From assembly GCF_030384665.1 (NCBI RefSeq), contig NC_083677.1:434001-498000 (forward strand): a DNA stretch of 64,000 bases, in the 5' to 3' direction. Shown here piece by piece: positions 50,205 through 59,280 of this stretch (position 1 is its first letter; each line of letters opens with the position of its first letter). The position numbers were made by a program, and so were the translations under genes. This DNA is from Lodderomyces elongisporus. Its lineage: Eukaryota > Ascomycota > Pichiomycetes > Serinales > Debaryomycetaceae. The notes beneath the pieces are model-generated. The model did not search any database and was not told the origin of the DNA. It saw nothing but the letters and a program-made list of their open reading frames with translations.

Positions 50205-51002
50205 GATTTGACTTGATTATATGAGGCGTTGTAAGCAAGAATATGTGTATACTATCTGAGTATTATGAACAATTGGATGAATGTATTATTTTTCTTTTAA
50301 TTGATATAGCAAAGAAAAAAAAAAGTACTACTGAAGCTGATTGTTGGTCTGCTTTTTCTTCTAGTTTGATTTGTTTCGTTTCTTTTCTTAAAAAAGAAAG
50401 GACAAGAATGAAATGGTGTTGGTGGAAAAATCAGAGAAACTTACAAAAGTTTTTTCTCTCTTTTGCTCTTTTGCTCTTTTGCTCTTTTGCCTTTTTGGTA
50501 TAGATTTGAAAAAACGGACGCGTCGCACAGGGCACACAGGGCAACATAAAAACTAAAGGGCGATTTTATTGAAAAAAAAAATACAACAAAAGGCTCGAGC
50601 GCGTTACCTTCATTCAATTTTTACTTTTTTCCTTTTTTTTTTTTATTTCTTGTTTCTTTAAATTGGAGGGATACGTGTACTCTGTATAAAGTTGATTAAT
50701 TTAAATGAAGTATTGTATTTGAAAGATGGGGGGGGGAGTATATATTTTCTCTATATACATTATTTGTTTTCCTTTGTCGTTTCTAATTTTTTTACTACTT
50801 TGAGTTCTTGAATTGTGTCTATTGAAAAAGTATTCCATGTGCTTTCAAGTTGTTTTTAGAGGCTCATTTGCAGAAGCAAACCAATTGTATATATTATTTT
50901 TTTGCACACTGAAGGATATATAAAACATAAAAGAAGAGGAATTGCAGAATAAATGCTCTTTAGTTTTTCCCCTTTTCCTCTTTTTCCTTTTTTCCTTTTT
51001 TT
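50205..51002. promoter_or_regulatory. POL30 promoter region and MAK3 3' side
   Basis: This 798 bp stretch contains an MCB-type site (50518-50523), a (TTTTGCTC)n tandem at 50458-50490, a G7 run near 50730 and long T runs. No gene was seen. Confidence 0.6.
50518..50523. promoter_or_regulatory. MCB element (ACGCGT) upstream of POL30
   Basis: ACGCGT is the binding motif of MBF (Mbp1-Swi6 type), which drives G1/S transcription of replication genes including POL30 in S. cerevisiae. It lies 314 bp upstream of the start codon. Binding here is inferred from site and gene. Confidence 0.7.
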
Positions 51003-51590
51003 TTATAGTGGCGGGAGGAATGCTATTCTTGTATGTGCCTTGTCGCTCAATGGTAGTATTAGTCGAAATGCATCATGGGTGCTCAAGTAGTACTTGTATA
51101 GTCTTTTTGTTCGCAAGAATCCAAAGCTTTCGTATAAATTCAAAGCTCCTTTATTTATTACTTCTGTCTCCAACATGATTTCATCGACGTTTTCTTGTTT
51201 CATCTTGTTTATGGTCATTTCGACTAGTCCTGAAGCAAGTCCCTTGTTTCGGTATTTGGGGTCAATCACGAGCATTCCTATATAGCCTCGTGACCTTACT
51301 TCTCTGTGTGGTTCGACTTTGGAGATGATGACACCAATAACTTGTTCGTTGTTATCACATTCCAGTAGTTCCAGAGGTTCTTGGTCATTGCCTTTGTCTG
51401 TTTGATCTAGAAGGACATATGTATACTGTGGCCAATTGTTTAAAAAGTACCAGTATACGTAGATGGAATATGGTTCTGAAAGATGATTTGAGATCAAGTT
51501 TGATATCTGTTGGAACTCATCTTTGGATTTGATGTTGAATTGCCGACACCTGTATCCTCCAATTAAAGATTCGTCGTTGTCGGAGATCAT
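51003..51590 (-). CDS. MAK3: NatC N-terminal acetyltransferase catalytic subunit Mak3/Naa30
   Basis: The protein has 195 residues from the ATG at 51588-51590; the longer frame starts with TTG and runs through a CAAAA repeat. It is a GNAT fold. Landmarks are SEPYSIYVYWYFLNNWPQYT (Naa30-type N-terminus), GYIGMLVIDPKYRNKGLASG, whose R-x2-G-x-A motif binds acetyl-CoA, and EVINKGALNLYESFGFLRTK with a YYLSTHDAFRLIL end. NatC acetylates proteins that begin Met-Leu/Ile/Phe. In S. cerevisiae it also acetylates the Gag of the L-A dsRNA virus. S. cerevisiae Mak3 has 176 residues; the extra length is mainly an insertion near residue 55-75 (DKGNDQEPLELLECDNNE). Confidence 0.94.
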   Translation of the reverse strand: MISDNDESLIGGYRCRQFNIKSKDEFQQISNLISNHLSEPYSIYVYWYFLNNWPQYTYVLLDQTDKGNDQEPLELLECDNNEQVIGVIISKVEPHREVRSRGYIGMLVIDPKYRNKGLASGLVEMTINKMKQENVDEIMLETEVINKGALNLYESFGFLRTKRLYKYYLSTHDAFRLILPLSDKAHTRIAFLPPL

Positions 51591-52169
51591 TACTTGAGAG
51601 ATGTGTTTAAATTTTTTTTTTTTTGGAAAACAAGAGAGCAAAGGCAAAGGCAAACAAAACAAAACAAAACAAAACAAATCAGAACAAGACTGTGTGATGA
51701 TTGAAGTTGAACTGGTGGGGAGTATTAAGGTTTTTTCTTTAATTATTTCTATTCCCTGTCATTTCTTTCCTTTTTTCTTTTTTTATTTTTTTTCTGTTCT
51801 CATTTTTTATTCTTATTTACTTTTGATTTTTTATTTATTTTTTTCTCTTTGTAGGTTGTTCTACACAATACATACATTAGTATATTTCAGTGGTGGTAAA
51901 GTAAAGTTGATATATGATTGGAAAAATAAGTATTGTATAGATCATCCTTAAAAGAAAGTAATAATAAAAAAAAAGAACAGAACAAAAGACACTTTCTCCA
52001 ATTGTATTGTTTTAATCTTAATTTTGGGTAACAAGAGCAAAGCCGTATAGTAGTATATATAATGTAGCAAAAAAACTATTACCAATCTCAAAATTTTTCA
52101 CAGAGGTTAGCAATGTGCTTGAGTTCCCATTTCTACTTGTATGGAAATGCGGGGTGAAGAGCTAAAGGA

Positions 52170-52222
52170 AAGGGAAAGGCGGAGGGTGAGGGTAAAGGTG
52201 GAGGTGGGGAGGTGGAGATGGT
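52170..52222 (+). promoter_or_regulatory. G-rich tract in the FBA1 promoter
   Basis: This purine-rich stretch has seven or more GG/GGG/GGGG tracts separated by 1-4 bases. It has some G-quadruplex potential and could bind a GC/GA-box factor. About 1.7 kb upstream of FBA1, its role is unknown. Confidence 0.4.
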
Positions 52223-52448
52223 TTTGGGAAATGGTTGAAAATGAAATATGAGAGGGAAAGAGATCGGAGAATTACGATTGATCTACACCCGGCGCTTCAC
52301 GGGACTCATTTCCGTACAGCCTTTCTCTTTCTTTTGTTTGCTTTTTTTCTGTATACCTGCACATAAGCATATCCAATAGTAATTACACATGCTAGCTGTT
52401 GTTCTTGTAAGAATGTTTTCTTCTTCTTCTTCTTCCTTTTACCAAAAT

Positions 52449-52454
52449 CACGTG
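52449..52454. promoter_or_regulatory. CACGTG box upstream of FBA1
   Basis: AATCACGTGCC lies about 1.44 kb upstream of FBA1. The C. albicans glycolytic regulator Tye7 is a bHLH that recognises CACGTG-like sites, so a role in FBA1 control is plausible but inferred. Distance is large for a core element. Confidence 0.4.
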
Positions 52455-53247
52455 CCCTAAATAGTTTTCTTTTCTTTTTCTTTTTTTTTTTTTTTTCTTT
52501 GTTTCAAACAGATAGATCGAAATACTAAGGAAGTGGATATCAAATTAGCAAAGTTCTTTAATTAAGGAATCAGCACAATATTCAACAAGGTGTATTTCAA
52601 GAGCAAGTATCAGTTAACTCACTACTGTGAAGTCTTATTTGTAGCAGGTTTAAAGAGAGTGTTGTAGAATAAATGGTAAAAAAAAAAAAAAAAAAAATTT
52701 ATAGAAAGTGGTATGACATCAGACAGATACATCATTTGCTCTAATTCTCTAAAACACACTCTCTGTTTTTTTTTCTCTGTCTCCCACATATGACAAATGG
52801 AGTCATTTTGTCTTGAAGCAATTATATATATGTTTATGAACACACATACACACACACACAAAATAGTGAGAAGAAGAAGAGGAAGAAGAAGAAGAAGAAC
52901 AAAAATAAAAAATATATGATAAATTAATTTAAGAGAGAGAGAGAAAAGGGGGCCACGGGTGGATGAAATCCATGCACAATTAAAGTAGCGGTAATAATAC
53001 ACAGAGAGACAAATAGACAAAAGAGACAAATAGACTGCCCTACTGAACTTTGGACAAAAACAAACAACAGAAACAAAACAGGAGAATAGAAATTGGTTGC
53101 GTTTTGCAATTTTCTTTAATAATTTTTTTTTCCAGTATTTCCAGTGCTTGGAAGAAGTGGACGGATAGTATGTTTCAAAAGCACTATGATGTTGCAGAGA
53201 TGTATACCCTGCTTCAATTGTACTACAAACATAAGAAAGTAGAGGAA

Positions 53248-53299
<52 letters not shown>
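53248..53299. repeat. (TAG)17 trinucleotide microsatellite
   Basis: Seventeen uninterrupted TAG units lie about 600 bp upstream of FBA1. Perfect, long and probably polymorphic between strains. Confidence 0.95.
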
Positions 53300-53300
<1 letters not shown>

Positions 53301-53458
53301 AATTGTCATCTTTACTGAGGATAGCCAAATGCAGTGCAATTGACTTTACTTTAAATTTTAAATTTTAACTTTTAATTTTACTTATTATTTTCTCTAAAAG
53401 ACTTTGTCCAACATCAACTGGCGAGTGATGTCCGATGATGAAGAAACACACATGGAAC

Positions 53459-53500
53459 ACACACACACACACACACACACACTCTCTCTCTCTCTCTCTG
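53459..53500. repeat. (AC)n(TC)n compound microsatellite
   Basis: About 13 AC units are followed by about 8 TC units, some 400 bp upstream of FBA1. The CA part can form Z-DNA and the TC part a triplex. Confidence 0.85.
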
Positions 53501-53896
53501 CATGGTGAAGACAATTGGCGTACACAAAAACCCTCCTGCCTCCACCCACCCACCCACTCTCCCACCACTTATGGCCAGAAGCAACAGAGCAAAAAAATAA
53601 ATGAAAAATAAAAAAAAATAAAAAAAAAAAATAAAAAAATAAAATAAAGATTAAAAAAAAAAAAAACCAACCAACCCAAGATTGAAACTCCACTTTATAA
53701 ATATGATCTCCATTTTCCACCAAAAGAAAAAATTTTGAATGTTTAACGAATTTTAATATTTCCCTCTTTCTTCTTTCTTCTTTTCTTTTCTCTTTTTCTT
53801 TTCTTCTTTTAATCATATATATACTTATCAAATTTTGATATATTACTCAATTGACCTTAATAATTAAATAAATATTTATATACAACACAACACACA

Positions 53897-54979
53897 ATGG
53901 CTCCTCCAGCAGTTTTACAGAAATCCGGTGTTATCTACGGTAAAGACGTTAAAGACTTGTTTGACTATGCTCAAGAAAAAGGTTTTGCTATCCCAGCCAT
54001 CAATGTCACATCATCCTCCACTGTAGTTGCTGCTTTGGAAGCTGCTAGAGACAACAAGGCTCCAATCATTTTGCAAACCTCACAAGGTGGTGCTGCTTAC
54101 TTTGCTGGTAAAGGTGTTGGCAACAAGAACCAAGAAGCTTCAATTGCTGGCTCAATTGCTGCTGCTCACTACATTAGAGCTATCGCTCCAATCTACGGTA
54201 TCCCAGTCGTTTTGCACACCGACCACTGTGCCCACAAATTGTTGCCATGGTTTGACGGTATGTTGAAGGCTGACGAGGAATGGTTTGAAAAATCTGGAAC
54301 CCCATTGTTTTCATCACACATGTTGGATCTCTCTGAAGAGACTGACGAAGAAAACATTGGTACTTGTGCCAAATACTTTGAAAAAATGGCCAAGATGGGT
54401 CAATGGTTGGAAATGGAGATTGGTATCACCGGTGGTGAAGAAGATGGTGTCAATAACGAACACGTGCAAAAGGAATCATTGTACACCTTGCCAGAAACCG
54501 TTTTCAAGGTTTACGAATCATTATCCAAGATTTCACCAAACTTTTCCATTGCTGCTGCTTTCGGTAACGTCCACGGTGTCTACAAGCCAGGTAACGTGCA
54601 ATTGAAGCCAGAAATCTTGGGTGACCACCAAAAATACGCCAAGGAACAAATTGGCACCGACGCCAAGCACCCATTGTACTTGGTCTTCCACGGTGGTTCC
54701 GGTTCATCACAACAAGAGTTTGACACTGCCATCAAGAATGGTGTTGTTAAGGTTAACTTGGACACTGACTGTCAATACGCTTACTTGACCGGTATCAGAG
54801 ACTTTATCTTGAAGAATGTTGACTACTTGAGATCACCAGTTGGTAACCCAGAAGGTGACGACAAGCCAAACAAGAAGTACTTTGACCCAAGAGTCTGGGT
54901 TAGAGCTGGTGAACAAACCATGTCCAAGAGAATCGAAGAGGCCTTGGAGGTTTTCCACACCAAAAACCAATTGGCTTGA
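53897..54979 (+). CDS. FBA1: Class II fructose-1,6-bisphosphate aldolase Fba1
   Basis: The protein has 360 residues. It is a zinc-dependent class II aldolase. Landmarks: INVTSSSTVVAALEAARDNK, HTDHCAHKLLPW (zinc His/Asp block, about residues 107-118), MEIGITGGEEDGVNNE, FGNVHGVYKPGNVQLKPE (zinc His), LVFHGGSGSSQQEFD (phosphate loop and zinc His) and GVVKVNLDTDCQYAY. It splits fructose 1,6-bisphosphate into two triose phosphates in glycolysis. Codon use is highly biased (TTG, GGT, AAG, CCA) as in abundant yeast proteins, with no CTG noticed. Long promoter upstream; convergent with TIM12. Confidence 0.98.
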   Translation: MAPPAVLQKSGVIYGKDVKDLFDYAQEKGFAIPAINVTSSSTVVAALEAARDNKAPIILQTSQGGAAYFAGKGVGNKNQEASIAGSIAAAHYIRAIAPIYGIPVVLHTDHCAHKLLPWFDGMLKADEEWFEKSGTPLFSSHMLDLSEETDEENIGTCAKYFEKMAKMGQWLEMEIGITGGEEDGVNNEHVQKESLYTLPETVFKVYESLSKISPNFSIAAAFGNVHGVYKPGNVQLKPEILGDHQKYAKEQIGTDAKHPLYLVFHGGSGSSQQEFDTAIKNGVVKVNLDTDCQYAYLTGIRDFILKNVDYLRSPVGNPEGDDKPNKKYFDPRVWVRAGEQTMSKRIEEALEVFHTKNQLA

Positions 54980-55295
54980 GTAATATCTAAACACTCTGTG
55001 TATAGCAAAACTTTAATATAAAGAAGAAGAATAAAAAGAAATGAAGCAAGAAAAAAAAAGAATCATAATAATATTACCGATAACTGTAAAATTTCTAAAT
55101 TGTGATTATTACAAGACGTAAATATTTGTTTTGAAAGTGCAAACACAGAAAGGTTGTAAAATGTGAACAACTTGTTTATGTATGTATATGTATATGTATA
55201 TGTACATACCAAATATATATATATATATATATAACTATGTTTATAAGTGTATATTTACAATCTCTATTGGCCTAGTAAACTTGCAGATAAACACC
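54980..55295. other. Convergent 3' region between FBA1 and TIM12
   Basis: This 316 bp tail-to-tail spacer has ATGTATAT/ATGTAT repeats (55176-55205) and a TA run (55216-55232), with AATAAAAAG-type A-rich sequence soon after the FBA1 stop. No gene was seen. Confidence 0.6.
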
Positions 55296-55625
55296 TCAAC
55301 TTCGTCGACTTTCACTCAAAATCTGCTGTACTTTTATAAAAGCAGGCATCCGATTGTACGGATCCACTCTTTGGCTCTGTATCTGTTCACCAACAACCTT
55401 ATTGGCTTTGACGTACTTGGAAACACACCGATCAATACATTCCAGTTCTCCCTTGGTCAACTCTCCTTCACCATACTCGTGAACTAAGCATTTTGCCTCA
55501 CATGTACTAAGCACCTTGTTGAATGTTGCAGCCATGGCCTGGAATTGGATCGTCGCTAGCCTAATCTTTTCAGGGTCTACCCTGGCATATGAATATTGCG
55601 AGCTTGAGCCCAAAAACAACGACAT
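55296..55625 (-). CDS. TIM12: Small TIM chaperone Tim12 (twin CX3C)
   Basis: The protein has 109 residues, the same length as S. cerevisiae Tim12. It carries two CX3C motifs, CEAKC and CIDRC, separated by 17 residues, the small-TIM disulfide signature. Features that favour Tim12 over Tim10 are FNKVLSTC, KCLVHEYGEGELTKGELECI, and a long C-terminal extension of over 30 residues (VDPYNRMPAFIKVQQIL). Tim12 is a peripheral inner-membrane component that hands carrier precursors from Tim9-Tim10 to the Tim22 translocase. The ATG at 55623-55625 is the first in frame. Divergent from PBY1. Confidence 0.88.
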   Translation of the reverse strand: MSLFLGSSSQYSYARVDPEKIRLATIQFQAMAATFNKVLSTCEAKCLVHEYGEGELTKGELECIDRCVSKYVKANKVVGEQIQSQRVDPYNRMPAFIKVQQILSESRRS

Positions 55626-56440
55626 CTTGGATAATATTAGCTATAAGCTTATTGTACTGTGTGTAGTGGATTTCTCAACAAAGGGTTATGTTAAATGAAA
55701 GAGCTAAATAAAAGAAAAAAAAGGAGACTAATTTTGTTTTTAAAACCACGGTTGGTGTGATGGTTCAGATTTTTCGTAGTCTTTTCCTCTGGGGGAGCAG
55801 ACCGACTGAACGCCAAAAGTTCGCAAGCAAAAAACAAATAAAGAACAACAGAAAAATTGACAAACAAAATGAAAAGCAAAAAGTGTAAGTAAAGGAAGGC
55901 AGTGAATACTACTACTACTACTACTACTACCATTGTTACTACTACTACCACTGTTACTACTGCTATTACTACCAAGTGGACTCAAAAATCTCATATAGTT
56001 AAAGTTGAGTTAAAACTATATCTCAATAAAGCATGGCACTACACTAAACTCTTTGTTTCTCTGTTATAAACCATAATATCTATACTATATAGGATGAAAA
56101 GTGCTGGGTATAAAACAAACGAAAACCAATCAATGTAAATTGTCCTCTTCATCTTTGCATATATGTGATTTAAACTACGATAAATTCTAGTAGCTTTTTT
56201 TTTGTCTGCTTTTTTACTTTATTTTATTTTATTTTTATTTTATTTATCCAATTTTTTTTTTGGTGAATTCCTTGCAACCAGTCTCTCTGTAATACTAATT
56301 TTCCTTTTTTTTTTAATTCAATATTTGATATTTGACGTATTGCCTTTACTTCAGTTCCACTTTCTCTTCTATTCACCTAGATCCTTATTCTTGTGCAATT
56401 GCATCGATCTCAGTTTCAACTATAGGAGAAGGAAAAAAAA
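55626..56440. promoter_or_regulatory. Divergent promoter of TIM12 and PBY1
   Basis: This 815 bp stretch holds a (CTA)n repeat (55908-55972, ACTACTACT type), T runs and a TTTTA patch (56217-56242). Minus-strand frames across the repeat are valine- or serine-rich artefacts. No gene was seen. Confidence 0.6.
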
Positions 56441-58663
56441 ATGCACGTGTTATTAACTAATGATGATGGGCCCATCGATGACAATGCCTGTCCTTATATG
56501 AAATATTTCGTTGATGAGATCAAGCAAGCCACAGACTGGGATATATCTATTGTGATCCCAAATCAACAGCGTTCCTGGATCGGGAAGGCACACTTTGCAG
56601 GAAAAACTTTGGTGGCAACATACATATACCCCAAGAACTCAACTTCTACCCCAAATGATCAGATCAATGCATACGAAGGACCTTTTGATCACCCTATAGC
56701 AAAGTACAATGATGACCCCGAATACCAGGAATGGTGTCTCATCAATAGTACACCGGCAGCGTGTGCTGATATTGGTATCCACCATCTCTATAGACACTCA
56801 AAGAACAAGCCCGTGGACTTGGTTATTAGTGGACCCAATTTCGGCAAAAACTCAAGCAATTTGTACATTTTAGCAAGCGGAACTGTTGGTGCTGCTATGG
56901 AAGCAGTTACCCATGGCGTAAAAGCGATTGGATTGAGTTATGCATTCAACAATTTGGACCATGACTTTTATATATTGAAAAAAGCAGCACAAATTTCAGT
57001 AAAGTTGATTGAAAGGCTATATGTCCAATTACAACAGAATAAGGATGTGGATATTTTCTCCGTTAATGTGCCGTTGGTCCCCTCCCTTGACCTTGAAAAG
57101 ACCAGGATCCAATATGCACCAATTTTTAAAAACACATGGAAATCGATATATGCACCCAAGCCAGAGCCCAACGATAAGGGACAATTGGAATTTTACTGGG
57201 CACCTGACTTTAAGCAAGTTTACAAAGACGGATTGGAGGACCACGCTCACACGGACAGCAGAGTGCTTCTTAATGAAGGAATCAGCGTAACACCTTTGAA
57301 AGCTTGTTTTCAAACCGTGGATGCATTAGTTGGCGAAATAAATCTCAACGACGAGACAAATACACCATTGTCCAACCCAAGAGGTACAAGCACAGGTTTT
57401 GAAAATAACACTTTTTTGATAACAATTCCCAAAGACTCATACTTGTACGAGCCATTAGTTGAACCGTTTAAACAACTAGGATATACGATATCAACAGACC
57501 CCAAAGTGATTGATGATATTGGTAAAAATGGTAAAAAGGATGATGACGCTGTAAATGACGAGAAACAAAGTGAAAGTTTGGACCAGCGAGTGTTTCATTA
57601 TGGTGAGTATGAAGATATCGATTTGGACAAACTCGACAATAAAAACTATTTTATTCCATCGTATATATACAGGAAGGCACTTATTCGAAAGCATTATTTA
57701 GCAAACACTGTTCATCATTATATAACAAAACACCCCGAATCAATATTGAAGAAAGCAGTCCCTGAAAACTATCAATTGGAGTTGGACTATGCTGAATTCT
57801 TAGATGATTCATTGGATGATTCCTATGAACTAAGGGATGCAATTGAACAGGGGGATAGTATGTGGATTGTTAAACCTAGTATGAGTGATAAAGGTCAAGG
57901 CATTGGGATTTTCAAAACGGTGCAACAACTCCAAAACTATTTTGACTCTTTTGATAATGACGATGATGACGAGGAAGAAGAAGAAGAAGAGGAAAAGGTG
58001 GAGCATAGCGAAATAAAGAATGAAAAGGAAAGTAAGAAAAATGGATTGATATTATCGCACTTGAGACACTTTATTGTTCAAAAATACATTTCCAACCCAT
58101 TGCTCTTACCGGAATATGGACGTAAAAAGTTTCATTTAAGAACATATGTGGTGGCACAGGGCGATCTAAATGTATTTGTGTACAAACATATCCTTGCTTT
58201 GTTTGCTGATCAAGAATACCCAGATTCCACAAATCAAAAAGATGAAGAGCAAATAGAGATGGGAGGTCATCTTACCAATACATGTTTACAAGCTGAGTCA
58301 GACATTTTAGTGGTTCCTTTCTGGAAATTGAGCGGCTTGAATCAAACCCAAAAAGATCAAATTTACAACCAGGTGTTGGAGATAACTAAAGAAGTATACC
58401 AAGCTGCTGCTTCAGTCGACAAATTGAACTTCCAACCATTGGAAAATGCAGTTGAATTTTTTGGAGTAGACTTTTTAGTCGACGACAACTTAGATGTGTA
58501 CTTGTTAGAGGTCAATTCGTACCCTGATTTCAAACAAACTGGTGAGGATTTAAAAGATATCATTACAGAGTTATTTGACGCCACAGTAAAGACTGTGATT
58601 CATCCTATGGTGACCAATACCAAAATAAACACAACTAGTGAGAGTTTGTGCAAAGTACTTTAG
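56441..58663 (+). CDS. PBY1: SurE-TTL fusion protein Pby1
   Basis: The 740-residue protein has two parts. Residues 1-330 are SurE-like (5'-nucleotidase fold): MHVLLTNDDGPIDDNACPYM, and ISGPNFGKNSSNLYILASGT. Residues ~420-740 are a tubulin-tyrosine-ligase ATP-grasp domain: ESILKKAVPENYQLELDYAE, GDSMWIVKPSMSDKGQGIGI, FIVQKYISNPLLLPEYGRKK, FGVDFLVDDNLDVYLLEVNS, where EVN holds a metal-binding Glu/Asn pair. An acidic/charged insert (DDDDEEEEEEEEKVEHSEIK, about residue 508) separates two parts of the ATP-grasp. In S. cerevisiae Pby1 binds Edc3 and Dcp1-Dcp2 in P bodies. The substrate is not known. The upstream gap is shared with TIM12. Confidence 0.92.
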   Translation: MHVLLTNDDGPIDDNACPYMKYFVDEIKQATDWDISIVIPNQQRSWIGKAHFAGKTLVATYIYPKNSTSTPNDQINAYEGPFDHPIAKYNDDPEYQEWCLINSTPAACADIGIHHLYRHSKNKPVDLVISGPNFGKNSSNLYILASGTVGAAMEAVTHGVKAIGLSYAFNNLDHDFYILKKAAQISVKLIERLYVQLQQNKDVDIFSVNVPLVPSLDLEKTRIQYAPIFKNTWKSIYAPKPEPNDKGQLEFYWAPDFKQVYKDGLEDHAHTDSRVLLNEGISVTPLKACFQTVDALVGEINLNDETNTPLSNPRGTSTGFENNTFLITIPKDSYLYEPLVEPFKQLGYTISTDPKVIDDIGKNGKKDDDAVNDEKQSESLDQRVFHYGEYEDIDLDKLDNKNYFIPSYIYRKALIRKHYLANTVHHYITKHPESILKKAVPENYQLELDYAEFLDDSLDDSYELRDAIEQGDSMWIVKPSMSDKGQGIGIFKTVQQLQNYFDSFDNDDDDEEEEEEEEKVEHSEIKNEKESKKNGLILSHLRHFIVQKYISNPLLLPEYGRKKFHLRTYVVAQGDLNVFVYKHILALFADQEYPDSTNQKDEEQIEMGGHLTNTCLQAESDILVVPFWKLSGLNQTQKDQIYNQVLEITKEVYQAAASVDKLNFQPLENAVEFFGVDFLVDDNLDVYLLEVNSYPDFKQTGEDLKDIITELFDATVKTVIHPMVTNTKINTTSESLCKVL

Positions 58664-58913
58664 ACCGAATAGATACAATTGTTCTTTTTTTTTTCATTCT
58701 TTCAAAGACTAGGTTCTTTCTGTTTCTTTTCTCTTATTGTTGTATTCTTCTCTTTTTTTGCATTTTTTTTTTTTTAAATCTATCTTTTGCAATCAATTTG
58801 GTGGAATTTTTTACTTAAGCTTATGTTACGTCACCACGACTTTCTGTATTTTTTATTATTTTTTTTTTATACTTTATTTTTCATTTTTCATTTTTCATTT
58901 TTCATTCACTTAC
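58664..58913. other. Short spacer between PBY1 and the retrotransposon LTR
   Basis: This 250 bp is T-rich with repeated TTTTTCAT units (58876-58905), and includes the PBY1 3' end. The five bases before the LTR (58909-58913, CTTAC) are the candidate left copy of a target-site duplication. The right copy lies outside the window, so this is not verified. Confidence 0.6.
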
Positions 58914-59269
58914 TGTGACATCTTGATCCGGGAAATAGCGTAAGTGTCAAACTAAAGGTTGATAGGGGTTCGAATGTATTAACTATCTAAGGAGGTAAGT
59001 ACAGAGGAGGTCTATCTAACTGGGATCTTGGTGGCTATTTAAGCTCTTCTCGACAACCTCAGAAGACGTAGCACAAAGCTTATCTCGAGAAATATCAGCT
59101 CTCTAATTGGCTATCGTATCTGCAGTTCGCTAGTCTGATGCCCAGAGGCGGACATACTCGAGGCGGCAAGATGCTAAGGCGTTTCAGGCGTTCTACAAGA
59201 GGTTAGTAAGGGAGCTACTTATAGGTTGGTAGCGAGCTTAATCACGACGTAGATGCCCTGTATGCGACA
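58914..59269 (-). repeat. 3' LTR of the Ty3/gypsy element
   Basis: This 356-bp LTR begins TGTCGCATACAG on the element's strand, right after the polypurine tract, and ends AAGATGTCACA; on the plus strand it runs TGTGACAT ... GCGACA. The TGT...ACA termini fit retroviral-type integrase ends. The boundary on the right is set by the polypurine tract; on the left by the TGTGACA end and the change to T-rich host DNA. The partner LTR is outside the window, so the left boundary is inferred. Confidence 0.75.
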
Positions 59270-59280
59270 TCCCCCCTAGG
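59270..59280 (-). other. Polypurine tract of the retrotransposon
   Basis: CCTAGGGGGGA on the element's strand directly precedes the LTR end TGTCGC. It is the expected primer site for plus-strand DNA synthesis. It overlaps the stop codon (TAG, 59276-59278) of the polyprotein frame. Confidence 0.75.

Larger units (their letters stand above)
51591..53896. promoter_or_regulatory. 2.3 kb gap containing the FBA1 promoter
   Basis: FBA1 is usually very highly expressed, so a long regulatory region is expected. The gap holds a G-rich strand at 52170-52222 (several GG/GGG/GGGG runs), a CACGTG box at 52449-52454, T-rich runs, and microsatellites: (CTT)n at 52420-52434, CA at 52845-52861, GAA at 52868-52902, (TAG)17 at 53248-53299, (AC)n(TC)n at 53459-53500, and A/T-rich runs at 53600-53665. 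No other gene was supportable. Confidence 0.55.

Noticed and set aside
51591..51677. 29-residue N-terminal extension of MAK3
   Set aside because: TTG start in a CAAAA repeat; the first ATG lies next to the conserved domain.
55691..55994. Valine- or serine-rich minus-strand frames
   Set aside because: They arise from the (CTA)n repeat read in different frames.
58966..58976. GGGGTTCGAAT, resembling a tRNA B box
   Set aside because: Lies inside the LTR; the required C after the box is G, and no A box or cloverleaf was found.
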